NCBI RefSeq assembly: GCF_030272615.1
Contig: NC_081414.1
Coordinates: 822,117,896 to 822,181,895, forward strand
DNA length: 64,000 nt
Origin: Cryptomeria japonica
Taxonomy: Eukaryota > Streptophyta > Pinopsida > Cupressales > Cupressaceae
Reading direction: 5' to 3'
The notes under the pieces were generated by a model. The model ran no database searches. It had not been told where the DNA came from and saw only the letters and a program-made list of their open reading frames with translations. Below, piece by piece: positions 11,001 through 20,718 of this stretch; positions within the stretch are counted from its first letter, which is position 1, and every line of letters begins with the position of its first letter. Made by a program: the position numbers and the translations under genes.

Positions 11001-11416
11001 AGCGTCGTCTTAGAGCTCAAACTTTGCCATCTCCAAAAACACCTTCAACAAGCATTATTCCATTTTCTCCTCAGCCGGACATTGAGCCTAAATCTCCTAA
11101 ACATAAGATGCATGATGGTCTTGATCCGGTGCGAGTTAAAGATCCTATTTTTATAAATCTTGATGATGAGATGGATGAAAATGTTATTCATGATGAAAAT
11201 GTTACTCCTCTTGCTTCTGATAGTGAATATGAACTTGTTGATGTTGATAACCATTTATCTAATGAATTTTCTAAAGCACTTATCCTAGCTCCTAGACAAG
11301 AACAATGTGGCTCGGAACATGAACATAGCCCTTGTTTGGATCTTGTGATAGCTCCATCTGCTGTGTTGGATGTTCCTCCTCTAGCGTGTTTCCTACCTTC
11401 TCGAAACATTGATTAG
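8021..11416 (+). CDS. Gag-type protein of element C, 1131 aa, with degenerate protease-like segment
   Basis: Intact ORF from ATG 8021. The first ~300 residues are Ser/Pro/Thr-rich linker. About 319-480 is a retrotransposon Gag core (ELYNGKGDPLTHVKTFQ, LRDKALQWYCSLP). About 577-592 has a CHHC zinc-knuckle variant (FCQFHRQPGHDTEKCFSLKG). About 690-790 looks like a retropepsin fold, but the catalytic D-T/S/G-G motif reads LIDPSCMVNVI, so protease activity is unlikely. The rest is Pro-rich with a basic patch near 983-1001 (RRNRSASERRRKRRL) and an acidic C-terminus. There is no reverse transcriptase. Gag would assemble particles and package RNA, with enzymes supplied by another element. The unbroken ORF and similar LTRs suggest recent activity. 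Confidence 0.88.
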   Translation: MSFTTISPPYTIPVRRSRRIKSFRGLTTEEMEPNLNSLFNEDMGNSSNPPNDEEALHEVSVEQLSKLDNQFDDFRQWMSQEYPDSQALPLIEGLKRMLQSDKNGIDILHGIAHIVDSNVMPMKSCAENLGYTQPPTQVNHSISLMTSIASIPTFTSNIMATSTQDIPPMITSHGGNPSSSINPLPSFNPTSSYILSMSVPITSSQMNMTQGGNPFNHSIPPCSVPPVQSSPMIDYHRVPPPYSLPCFNNITPPSQSNTSNMNSSTEATINNLAQTVSSLQQQIASMNQSKFSVPTFDVASPLSLDIVRAIPPKHVEIPHLELYNGKGDPLTHVKTFQTICTDFAYDQRLLAKLFTRTLRDKALQWYCSLPSYSITSFEQLANAFIQQFQNNISPKVTLIDLMHCKQGVKEKVTDFIGRYKHLYAQISFPVPDNDIQRIFISNLQKDIRDKLLFSEFTSFQQLCATLHNYQLTVSQMEQSHPMAPSDKGDSSQQPFGKFKPNRDSIKFNENIINNNVNAASGVPPISKFFKKERKYTPLNESLHSIMNKLLEQNVLTLPPIRQCDPAKITSPYFDSKSFCQFHRQPGHDTEKCFSLKGKIQDLIDNNTISISGVNDKGNTSVAPPNQNLQIFTDPLPSHTSNAIETNDSSLSSDGLVSMTPNVINFVEQQEIPKEPSITFDSSETIRASDGPLYIVAKVKNTPCRGVLIDPSCMVNVITEEFLFTLQLNQVIYDKTDVIVKLFDAFSSPAIGSITLPIEVHNKSLDVNFAIIPSSEQFRVKLGYPWLSSMKAIASPIHKCLKFPHNGEVVTVNHSLFKPAERTSSVPLDYFWPKQFQSLPPRSDHLFKSYQKWKTDMILSLSEPRTPKLDIPIILEKEVLPLKDKTNIFPQEDSQPIPMDVTMPMPNKPSKSRPIPPRHDGLGLLPKPKIPPLYGAVPPPSFYREKRPSSSPIIQPKRLQPKHPSAKDENIPPPQSSPLPTKTRRNRSASERRRKRRLRAQTLPSPKTPSTSIIPFSPQPDIEPKSPKHKMHDGLDPVRVKDPIFINLDDEMDENVIHDENVTPLASDSEYELVDVDNHLSNEFSKALILAPRQEQCGSEHEHSPCLDLVIAPSAVLDVPPLACFLPSRNID

Positions 11417-12187
11417 CAAGATCGGGGGTAGATGACGTGCTAGACTAGTTACATTAGCATAGCAGATTCTCTCCTCCTCTCTTTCGTTACTTCTTCTATA
11501 TGTTACTCTCATTCTTCTATTTGTTGTCCTTAGTGTTGTCTACTTGAGGACGATGCAAAGCATTGAGATCTCTCGATCTCTCTCATGTTGACTCAAAAGA
11601 CACATGTGTTCCCTTCTTCTAGGTGACTTTCCTTGATTGGGGAATGAAGAACAATTATGCATACATACATATGATATACATGAATAATCATACAGCATAC
11701 TGACCCCGAGGAAAGCAAAGTCACCTCGTGCTTTGTATTTTGTGTCTATTATCCTTGGGTTTATCTCACACTTGGGGGCTAAATCCTTGTGATAACGTGC
11801 TCCTTTCCTTTCTCATTGCTTATGTGTATCACTATGTTAAAACAATCACCCCCGGTGAGGCGTGTGCGATCGCTTTAACGTAGGGGGGCATACATCCCGT
11901 TCATATCTTTTCAAGATACTTGAGAATTTCTTGGCAAATTTAACCTTGCCCTGAGAATTTTTGATATCTTTCTTGCATGACTCATAGTGAGGGAACCTTA
12001 CTATTGACAGTCATGGTTCTTCCTCGTGATCTTCCCTTTTACTTTGTCAATCGAAGTCGTAAGATCCTTAGTCCACTGGGGGCTTGGTGTATCTTGCCTC
12101 CTTGACGTGGTGAAAGTCTTTCAATATTGTTTCCTTGTACTTTACCGGAAGTATGAGCATACATACTCCGCTAAAGTGGGGGCTAAA
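11417..12187 (+). other. 3' non-coding region and polypurine tract of element C
   Basis: No credible ORF. A polypurine tract (AAAGTGGGGGCTAAA, about 12173-12187) abuts the 3' LTR. A look-alike, CACTTGGGGGCTAAAT, lies near 11771-11786, and a weaker CACTGGGGGCTTGG near 12078. CCCCGAGGAAAGCAAAG at about 11704 is another purine-rich spot. Confidence 0.65.
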
Positions 12188-13463
12188 TGTAGCGGTCGTA
12201 GCGTCCTAAAATTGCGACACTTGCAATTTCGACTGCATTTCGATCTTCACGATGGCGATGCAACACGCAACCTGAATGGAGACCCCGAAACTTGCTCACG
12301 ACACTGGAAACTGCATTTTTCAAGCACCCTGGCCTGAACCTCCTTGCACCCTGTTGTCCCGGGAGGTGGGACCAGAGCGCCCAGCGCCCTGGTCCTTCAG
12401 GACCATGGCACTCAGCGCCCTGGTCCCCAGCACCATGGCGCCCAGCGCCCTGGTCCCTGGGTCCTATTTTGGGCCCGGTCTCCTAAGGGGTCTCGGGTCT
12501 TTTTGTTTGCAAATTGGAAATTAACTTTCCTGGTCGGCCTAAGGTCGGGAAAATCAGTCTATCAGCCCTAAATGACAAGTATATAAACTACATTTTTCTC
12601 TCTCATTTGGGAGATAACACATACATGATGGAAAAAAGCGTGGGAACTATACTCAAGCATTCAAGCATTCAAGCATTCCTTCAAGCAATTGATCATTTCA
12701 AGTCTCCATTCAAGGCTAAGTGTTGCATTCAAGACAAGGATTCAACCATTGAAGAGGAGATCACATACTACATGCTACAACATACAACATACAACATCTA
12801 AACCTTCGCACATAAGGATACAAACATCCTTAGAACAAGGTATTAGTACTTGTTTTACAGTCATTTACATTTATAGCTCTTGCTCATTTCTTGGTTAATT
12901 CCAAAACCGGGGTTTGACCTAAAGGCAAACCCCTAATCCCTAACCCCCCAATCGTCTTCGCTTTTCTATGTGTAGGTTGCAGGTACGCGGCTGAGATTGG
13001 AGATCTAGAATCCTTGTGCAGAGACGAACAGATCCCCCTTCGTTTCGCAGATTTTTCGGAGGACCGTGGCGCCGGGCGCCATCGTCCCAACAACTTTTGC
13101 TCAAATTTGTAGGACAGCGCCGTATCGACATTTTACTGCTAATTCCAGGTCCGCAGCTTCATCCTATAATCCGAACTCAGTTTATAAGCAAATCTTTGTC
13201 ACTTTCTATGCATTCCTAGCTTAATTCTTCTATCAACATTCTTTACAAAAGAGGGTAACCTTGCTGTCTTAACCCTTGAAACACATTTAGCATCCAATCT
13301 TGCATTGCGTGGGATTGGATCTTGTGGGTTTCAACCCCTCTTTTGAATGTAAAGTCTCTCCCCTAAGTGAAAACCATCGAATCCTAGCGAACCTCCCTTC
13401 TCTCTCCTCGGAGTTGGAAGAGGGGAGTGCAACTAGGGTTCGATCGCGATTTTCCGCTTTACA
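12188..13463 (+). repeat. 3' LTR of element C
   Basis: 1276 bp, starting TGTAGCGGTCGTAGCGTCC and ending CCGCTTTACA, directly followed by the GTAGG target copy. The extra GTCGTAGCG relative to the 5' LTR looks like a slippage duplication or a 5'-copy deletion. Confidence 0.9.
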
Positions 13464-13468
13464 GTAGG
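13464..13468. repeat. Target-site duplication of element C (right)
   Basis: GTAGG, identical to 5571-5575. Confidence 0.9.
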
Positions 13469-15148
13469 TAAAGGAATTGCTTGTGTCCTTTCTTTCTTCA
13501 GCTATCATTCATAGTCTTCTTGTCTTTTTAGTTTGATTTCTTCTATTTCCTTTTGCATTCTTAGGCGTGTCAGCTCTTGTGTGTCATCTGTAATATCCTT
13601 GGATTCTTCAAGGGTGTATGTATCTGAGATGTTTTCTAGACCCCATTCATACTCATTTGAATCAGTTTCTGAGTCATCTACTTGTTGTCTGTCAGTATAT
13701 ATGATTGGAACATTGAGTGGTGCAAAAAATTATCTGATTTTGTATACTTCGTCTCTCATATCCTCTAGAACTTCTACTTCCTATGGTATTATAGTTGATA
13801 TAACTAGAACTTGATTACTATTTGTTTCCTCTCTCTAGGTGGACAATTCTTGTTGTTCAACGTCACACTCTTCTTGAGTTTGGTGAGTACTAATCTCTTG
13901 TATTGTTGAAGGTAGTACCTTCTTCTTCCACTTACGTTGATGGTGGGGTGTGTGCTTTTGATCTGATTTATTTCTTGGATCATATCCCAGTCCAGCTTTA
14001 TCATTGACAGACTTAGTTTGTAACTGAATGGGTTCGACAATACATTGTTGACGCTTGCCTAGAGGACCAACACCTGAATATCCCATGTGTTGAAGCATCT
14101 TATAGCCTGGACCATATTGTGTCGGAGAAATCTCACAATGTCATATTTCTTTATCTGCACTGTCTTCTTTGAAGAGCGATTTAAGGACATCATCCCCTTC
14201 TATTTCACCTGCAAGAGAAGTAGAGGACTGTATAAAGGTGCCATCATAAATGACTTTTGGAGTTGAAGTTTGTGGCCTCATACCCTCTGATGGTTTTCCT
14301 GAATGTCTTGGTGATGGAGGAAGAGACATTAGTGAGAGTATAGGCTCTATCTTGTAGCCATCCATGCTAGTGTTTGTGATTCTCAGTTTCTTTTCCAAAT
14401 CTTTCAGCAAAGAATTCAAACTTTCAGCTATAGAAGCTGCTCTATTATTAGGAACAAAAGCATCAACACCCTATGTTAATGCATTGTAGGTATAGCTTGT
14501 ATCAGCCGGAATACTGACTTCTATTCCATTATAGGGAAATTTCAGGCATTGATGATACATAGATAGTACTGCTTTCATTTCATGAATTCATGGCCTACCC
14601 AGTAAGATGTTGTATGAAAGATGAAGATCCAGGACTTGAAAAATGACATCTCTTTCCACAGGTCCCACTCTAATTGGTAATGATACCAGTCCCTTAGAAG
14701 TTCTTTCCTCTTCATCATAAGCCTTGATTGTTATCTTCTTTGTTGGATCAATGACATTCTTAGAAAATCCCAGTTATGTCAATAGATTGTAGGTACAAAT
14801 ATTCAACCCAGCACCTCCATCTATCAAAACATGTTTAACGTGGTGTTTATGAATCATGGCTTCAATGTGTAATGGCTGGTTATGTGGGTGACTCAGTGAA
14901 TTATCATCTTCTTCAGAGAATGTGAGGCAATAAGGTGAGGTCAAGTGACCTACCATAGATTGAAACTGATCTACATCTAAATCATCAGGGACATTGGTGG
15001 TAAGTAGAGCCTTGTCCAGGACCTTTTTATGAGCAGAAGAGATCTTAAGCAGTTCTAAAATGGAGATTTGAGCATTGGTTCTCTTCAATTGTTCAACAAT
15101 ACTATAACCAGGAGAAGACGATGAAGCTGGTTGTTTTGATTTAGCCAT
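13469..15148 (-). pseudogene. Protease and G-patch region of element D
   Basis: The minus-strand frame from 15148 has a Ser/Pro-rich start and then a retropepsin whose active site, VLIDGGAGLNI, is intact at about residues 106-116. A TAA follows at about 14774. Open sections then continue in the same frame (14419-14141 and 14098-13835), separated by a few stops. The last holds a G-patch-like block (GPGYKMLQHMGYSGVGPLGK ... KAGLGY), an RNA/nucleic-acid-binding module found C-terminal to the protease in several retroelements. Two adjacent stops lie near 13515. The protein would cut the Gag-Pol precursor. Breaks make function unlikely. Confidence 0.72.
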
Positions 15149-15290
15149 GATTGTGTCTATTTGGCAGTTTTGATGTTGTTTGATCGAAAGTTGGGGGACT
15201 AGCTCTTGGGAGAGAAATCTTCCTTTGAGTGCGAGTCATAGCATTAGCAGTTTGTGCTTGACTTTGGTGATCTTAGACTATGATCACATT

Positions 15291-16890
15291 TCAATATTCA
15301 GGTTGAACAGATTCAATCATGTTGATCACATTATCGTGATTAGTGTAAGTATAATTGACTCTAGCTCCTCCCTTGGATTTTGATGATTCTCCTTGTTCAT
15401 AATTGGGTAAGGGATCTTTAAAAGCCTTATGATCAACATTAGTCATGTGACTTCCAACAATGATCTTACTTGTGTCAATGAGATCTTGGATTTTATACCG
15501 GATTTTCATGTGGTTGTTTATGTTATGTCCCTTGTTTTGATGATAGTCATAGTATTCATTTTCTCTCCACCATCCGGGTCTAATTTCTGGGTCATATGGT
15601 TTGGAATTGTCTGGCAATGTTATCAGATTATTTGCCAATAAAGTTTTAAAAGCCAATTCATATGACTCATCTAGAGGAATAAAATCATGTTTAGGTTTTG
15701 AGACCCAAGGTTTGTCTTTAAACAACTCTCTTGTTTTCTTTGGAGGATTTTCCGTTGTAGTTTTAGTTGCCTTGAGTGCTTGTGTGCCACTGGCCAAGTT
15801 AAATATTGTGGATTTTGTTTTTGCTTGGATAGTATCCACCACTCCATCATTAACAATGTTCTTGTTGCTATCTTTGCCATATTTCCAATATTTACTCTTT
15901 TCTTTAGAGCTAGAACCTTGCAATGTTTCTTTCCAAAGTGATATATCTCCCTTTTTGATAAGCACATCTTCCATTCTAAGGGAGTTATCTACCATTTTGT
16001 TGAATGAAGGGTGTACTTGCATCTGGACACTGTACTTCAATTCAGGGACTAAGTTGTTGACAAAGATATCCATTTTCTCAAGATATGGGATAGTCCGTGA
16101 ATATCTAGAGAACATCTTTCTCCATCGTTGGAGGAAAGTGAGAAGAGGTTCCCCTGTCTTTTGTCTGGTATTGCAAAGCTCTATCATAGTGATTGGGTGA
16201 CGAATGTTGTATGATTATTGTTGTAAAAATAGTTGGATTAGTTCTTCAAATGTTTTTTTCCCTTTGGGTAGGCTTGTGAACCATTCCATTGCTTGACCCC
16301 CTAAACTCCCTGGGAAAAGGTGCATGAGGTATGTTTGATCATGCATAAACTCCATATAAGCAGCACAAAACTCTCTGACATGATCTTAAGGATATGAGGT
16401 ACCATCATACTTGTCAAATTTTGGGATCTCAACTCGTGAAGGAAATGGAGACATGTAAAGGTTTTTGTCAAATGGGAATGGGCATATTGTGTCTAGAGAA
16501 TATGTTTTGGTGTCTTATCTTTGTTTTCTATTTTTGTGACCGCAGTTTGTAACGCTTGCATTTGTTTCCTTATTTTTCCCAATGGTGTCTCTTCCTTTTT
16601 AGCAACTTGGGTCTCCACATTATAACCAGTAGGGAGTTTGGCACCTTGCTTTGCTAATTCTAGGAAATAGTCTTCTTTTTCCCTAGCCATGATGACCTTC
16701 ATCATTTTCCAAAATTCTTTATCATTCTAACATCTATGTACTTCAGCTTTAGGAGGTTCAGGAAGCTCAGATTCAGTTGATGAGGAATTACTGTGAGTGG
16801 CATGATTGCTAGAGTCATTGTGAGTGTTTCATTTACTAGCTTCTCTTTCTTACCTTTCTCCAGACATGGTGGGAGATAAGGGCTGACCAA
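15291..16890 (-). pseudogene. Gag of Gypsy element D, broken
   Basis: Main open section 16187-15291 (298 aa), with upstream parts in 16890-16200 carrying stops. Upstream, a classic Gag core is readable: FDKYDGTSYP then AMEWFTSLPKGKKTFEEL, with TAA where a Gln codon is expected in two places. Downstream comes LLTFLQRWRKMFSRYSRTIP. Near the C-terminus, YYDYHQNKGHNINNHMKIR is a knuckle remnant in which the first Cys is Tyr and the last Cys is His. Gag lies directly upstream of the protease but in another frame, so a shift, natural or mutational, separates them. It would have built the particle and bound RNA. I infer it is dead. Confidence 0.75.
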
Positions 16891-19176
16891 AGATTGGTAA
16901 ATTTTAAACTGGTATCTGTGACGAGGATGGTTTATTGTGAAAAGGATTTTCTTTGTAGAATGGATTGTCGTTGGTTGAAAAGGGTATCTCTTTTGCTTTG
17001 TCTATTTTGTTGCAAGAGCTTCTAGTTTGAACAGAGATTTCTAACCAACAGGACCAAGAGCGAGATGTGTTGCAGAATTCAAGATCAAATTGTAGCTAGT
17101 AGTTCATTTAACATAGTGATTGAGAGAAGTAACTTAAGATATGGCCTAGTTTCAAGAATGATCTATCATGTGTAAGACGTTATCTAAGTTAACTTAGGTT
17201 TGATAAGATGTTTGTTTGAACTAGCTTAAAGATGATTGACAAAATCATACAGCGCAACGGTAGAAGTACACTATCAAGGTTGTTTATGCTTATGAGGATG
17301 ATAACCAGTTTTAGGCTCGCTATAAACTATTTTGGATAGGTTTTAATGTTCTTGACTGGAAAATCAGAGACTCGTACGATAGTATAACAGTTTAAGGATG
17401 ACAATAGTTATGTTTTGTATGAGTTGCTGCCTAGTATCGTATGACAAATGGGTAGGTCTCGAACGATAAATGATTTTGTTCAGTTTTGTTTCATACGACA
17501 CAGGGTTTAGCTTAAATGACAGACTGTTTGGCTTCGTACGACACAGGATTGAGCTTAGGATGACAATTTAGTATACTCATACGACACATGATTTGATGCA
17601 GGATGACAATTTACCATATTTGTACAACTGTTCACAGAGGAGACTAAAAATTATGAGTTTTTCAATGGCTGAGTATGATAACTAAGTATAACCAATTCTG
17701 GGATGGACTGATTTTTGACTAGGATGGACTAGTTTGTGACACAGAGAGTTTATCACTGAGTTGTTTGATATTGTTTCATTTGTTTTCTCCAGTTTTAGTA
17801 TTTCATTTTCAGTTTCAGGGATGAAAACATAGAAAACACGCAAGATATATAATAATTCAATCACAACATGCTAACCCTATGGAAGTTGGATTAGAGAAGT
17901 AAACCTTCGCTTGCTAACTTAGGTACACACCCAATAGCTAATCAGAATACAGCCATTGAGTCTCATGCAATGGATTCTCAATGTTGTATTAGCCGACTCC
18001 AAATGCTAATGGGGGCATGATATGGCAAGTGTCTTGGGAGAGTTACTATCTCTCTTGCACAAAGATTATCAACCTTTTGGAGGTGAATCAGGTAGCTTCT
18101 AATTTATAGTTCTTAATCAGGAATTTCATTTGAAATTACCCCTTGAAGTCACGCAAGCATGATTGAGGCCTATAGCCTGACAAGGTATCGAAACAAGTTG
18201 TAGTCACATAAACGTGATTGAGACCGTGAGGCCCTACAAAATGCCCGATATGAGAGATATAAAAGAGAAAACTCAAATAATCCCATCCTCTGAGACTTTA
18301 ATCATCAGAGACCTATTTATTATAGTGAGTTGGAATGCTCAGGTCCAACTATACTCACTTGGGTCGTTCTCATAGTGTGATTACTTTTTCCCACTATGAC
18401 GGGCCCACTAAAGATACACAAATCTCAAAACTTAGAAAAAAGCTTCAAGGGTCTAGATTTTTGATTGTCTGTAAAAGACAAGAGCATACTCTCCTACCCC
18501 TTAGATTTTTTTGCAAACATGAAAGACAGATTTGTTCATTAACCAGATAGCAATTTTAAGTGCCTAAAAATGAATTTAAAGAATACACAATATTTGGTCG
18601 ATTTTCTCTTTAGGAAACCTGCAAAAACAATGCATCAGTAGTCATGTTGTTTTTATTCTTTGACAGGCGTATGTTTGATTGATAGATTCTTTGACAAGCA
18701 TCCTGCAAGAAATTGGTTAGGCTATAAAAAAAAGTCTCAGGTAGACAGAAGACAATTTAGGGTCAGTGTTAGCATAATCAAAATTTAAGTGAAAAATCCT
18801 GAAAGGTAATCTATTTTTAACCTATCAGAAAACAGAATCATACAATAATATTCATAAAACATAACGACAGAACACTTTTATCGTACGAGTTAGAAATTAA
18901 TACAAAATGACAAAAGATAGCATAAGTAGTGTGTTGTATGAGTTAGAAATCAACATAGAACGACAGAGTATAAAAGAATCAGTATGTCGTATGAGTGCAT
19001 ATTCTAATTCATAGGACAATGTAAAGGATATGATCTTGTTTTGTACGAGAAACTATAGGTGTCAATATAATGTCATACGATGTAGTGAAACTACTCGTAT
19101 GATATTTCATAGAGGCTATACAAACGAAACCTACAGATAAACAAAAATGATTTTGAGGCCAAAAAAGGTAGTTTTC
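16891..19176 (-). other. Long leader of element D with repeated motifs
   Basis: No believable coding sequence in about 2.3 kb. Two arrays of an 8-base motif, YCRTAYGA or its complement (CGTACGAC, CATACGAC, CGTATGAC), lie at about 17370-17630 and 18880-19105. A block at about 18120-18640 matches 31120-31680 of element F, including a doubled GTCACGCAAGCATGATTGAG motif (18148 and 18203) and a TTTATTATAGTGAGTTGGAA segment. A short ORF at 18335-18550 is judged accidental. Confidence 0.6.
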
Positions 19177-19195
19177 GGCCCCACGGTGGGTGCCA
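19177..19195 (-). promoter_or_regulatory. Primer-binding site of element D
   Basis: On the minus strand TGGCACCCACCGTGGGGCC follows the LTR end by 4 bases. It resembles the TGGCGCCCACCGTGGGGC-type primer sites of plant Gypsy elements. Confidence 0.75.
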
Positions 19196-19199
19196 GAAA

Positions 19200-20211
19200 T
19201 GTGTGTGTGAAAAGTGGACCTATATCTATAAGCACAACACTTCAATCAAGGCATTACATACATGGTTAGACAGATATAAATATGAATAATAAAACCATAA
19301 CAAATCAACCCATTGCCTTCTAAAAGATGCGAGTATAAGATTGCTCTCAGATTATAAGGAATACCAAAGACTAGACAACATCAAGACAAAGGATTTTATC
19401 TATATGAACATGATGAATGCTAGATGGATGCAATATTAATCTAACAAGATTTTTGCAATATTAAGCTAAATGATCTAATCAATGTGAAATATTTATTATG
19501 CAATGAGCCTAGAGCAAAAACAGTATAATAACGATGTATTCTCCAGCCTCTTTTGAATGAGAGATGAGGCTGAATTTATAGAAAACTCAGAAAGAAACCA
19601 ATGGCTAAGATCAAATGATGATGAGCGGTCAAGATTTTCCAAGAGGAAGCACAATCCAGGTGAATTGATGTGATTGGATGCTTTTCTCAATTTTAAAGGA
19701 AATTGAACTAAAATTAAGATAAAATCAGAAAAAACTAATTTATTCTCTATTTCATTCAATTTTGATATTTAATTGTTTTAATTGCTTTATTTGAGATTAT
19801 TTATCAATTTTTAATTTGTTTTTCAAGATTGTCTCCAATTGATTTCTTTTCTCAATTAATTCCATTTTTTGATTTATTTCCATTTTTGAACATTTGTGCT
19901 CATTTGATTTATTTAATTGAATTGATTCCTCTTTTTGATGATTTAATGGCAAATTGATTTATTTTAATTAAATATGCTAGGATATTTAATAAAATAAATA
20001 AGATAATTGTTTAAAATGATTTACTTGGAATGATTTAATTAATTAAATGAATATTTAATTAATATTGAGTGATTGATTTTGCCATGTGATATTGATGATT
20101 AAAGAATTAATTGTGTGCTTAAGATTGATTTAATTGCCTTTGGTTAGGACCTTGGTGATGTTGTCGAGATTAGGGGCCCATGGTTTAGATGACCATTTTT
20201 AGGGTATTACA
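19200..20211 (-). repeat. 5' LTR of element D
   Basis: On the minus strand the segment starts TGTAATACCCTAAAAATGGT and ends in TTTTCACACACACA, with TG..CA ends and the primer site just inside. No second copy is in the window, so the outer boundary rests on the TG start and on the Copia integrase sequence that begins at 20212. The middle (19740-20130) is very AT-rich. Confidence 0.65.
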
Positions 20212-20346
20212 ATAATAACCTCTCTTAATAAAACATTTGCTTCCAAATATTCTGAAATAAATAACATCAGGTGATCTCCCATACCAATATTCATAAGGAG
20301 TCTTGTCCTTACATCTCTTTATCAGAATCCAGTTCATAGTGTAGAC
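20212..20346 (-). pseudogene. Copia integrase fragment (element E)
   Basis: Minus-strand translation gives TVYTMNWILIKRCKDKTPYE then YWYGRSPDVIYFRIFGSKCF. This is the part of Copia integrase downstream of the catalytic core (KTPYE.W.G..P...F..FG..CF). It is only 135 bp, cut by the D LTR on the left and the G LTR start on the right. It appears to be the oldest layer, a host element into which others inserted. Confidence 0.75.
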
Positions 20347-20521
20347 TGTTAGAGTAATCGGGTCTTTACTTGATTAATTAAACAACATTTGTTTAATTAT
20401 TTAAGTTCCCTTTATCTCTTTTACACTTAAGATAACATTAGGTGCATAATAATTAATTCTTTTATTAATTATTATGTGCAAGCCTAGGTTTTCCATTTTA
20501 GGGTTTCTTGACCTATGAGAG
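20347..20521 (+). repeat. 5' LTR of element G, left part
   Basis: It begins TGTTAGAGTAATCGGGTC directly after the E integrase scrap and runs into sequence homologous to F leader at about 20522. Its continuation appears at 33567. The exact junction is uncertain by some tens of bases. Confidence 0.5.
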
Positions 20522-20718
20522 GTTAATGCTTGAGATAGGCACAGATTGTCCTTGACATAGGTGCAGAATGCTTGACACCACAAATTGTCTCACAAAGGTG
20601 CATAAGTCCCCAGAAGGCCCTGCATTACCCTATTTCTTGGGTTTTTAACCTGCAAATCAACTCAAAAGCACTCAAAAGCATGATTAGATGGTTAGTTCAT
20701 GTCGGGTTCACCAATTAA
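20522..20718 (-). repeat. Extra primer site and leader fragment beyond F's left LTR
   Basis: This 197-bp stretch matches 31875-32069, the leader next to F's 5' LTR. It includes a primer-site variant TGGTGAACCCGACATGAAC (20695-20713, minus). A normal 3' LTR would be followed by host DNA, so this is the start of a second, truncated internal region, as left by recombination between LTRs of tandem copies. Confidence 0.7.

Larger units (their letters stand above)
5576..13463 (+). mobile_element. Complete non-autonomous Gypsy-type element C (Gag only)
   Basis: The element has two LTRs (5576-6842 and 12188-13463), a 5-bp GTAGG target duplication, a primer-site candidate, a long leader, one intact Gag-type ORF, a polypurine tract and no polymerase genes. 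The LTRs differ by a 9-bp indel at the start and, by eye, about two substitutions per hundred bases, so insertion is fairly recent compared with D. This structure fits the described class of terminal-repeat retrotransposons that encode only Gag and depend on a partner's enzymes. The Gag and the CHHC knuckle point to the Gypsy Tat-like group; that lineage call is an inference. Confidence 0.9.
13469..20211 (-). mobile_element. Gypsy element D (minus strand), 5' LTR to protease/G-patch
   Basis: Read on the minus strand, the order is 5' LTR (20211 to 19200), primer site, 2-kb leader, gag, protease, G-patch and an acidic spacer that runs on at 5575-5361 beyond insertion C. Polymerase and 3' LTR are missing from the window: element A interrupts D on the left, and any remainder lies off the edge. 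Gag, a CX2H-type knuckle remnant, the D-G-G-A protease and the G-patch fit the Gypsy Tat-like group. Several in-frame stops and a gag/pro frame change show it is decayed. Confidence 0.8.

Noticed and set aside
15429-16200. Plus-strand ORFs opposite D's gag
   Set aside because: Antisense shadows; the minus strand shows a recognisable Gag core.
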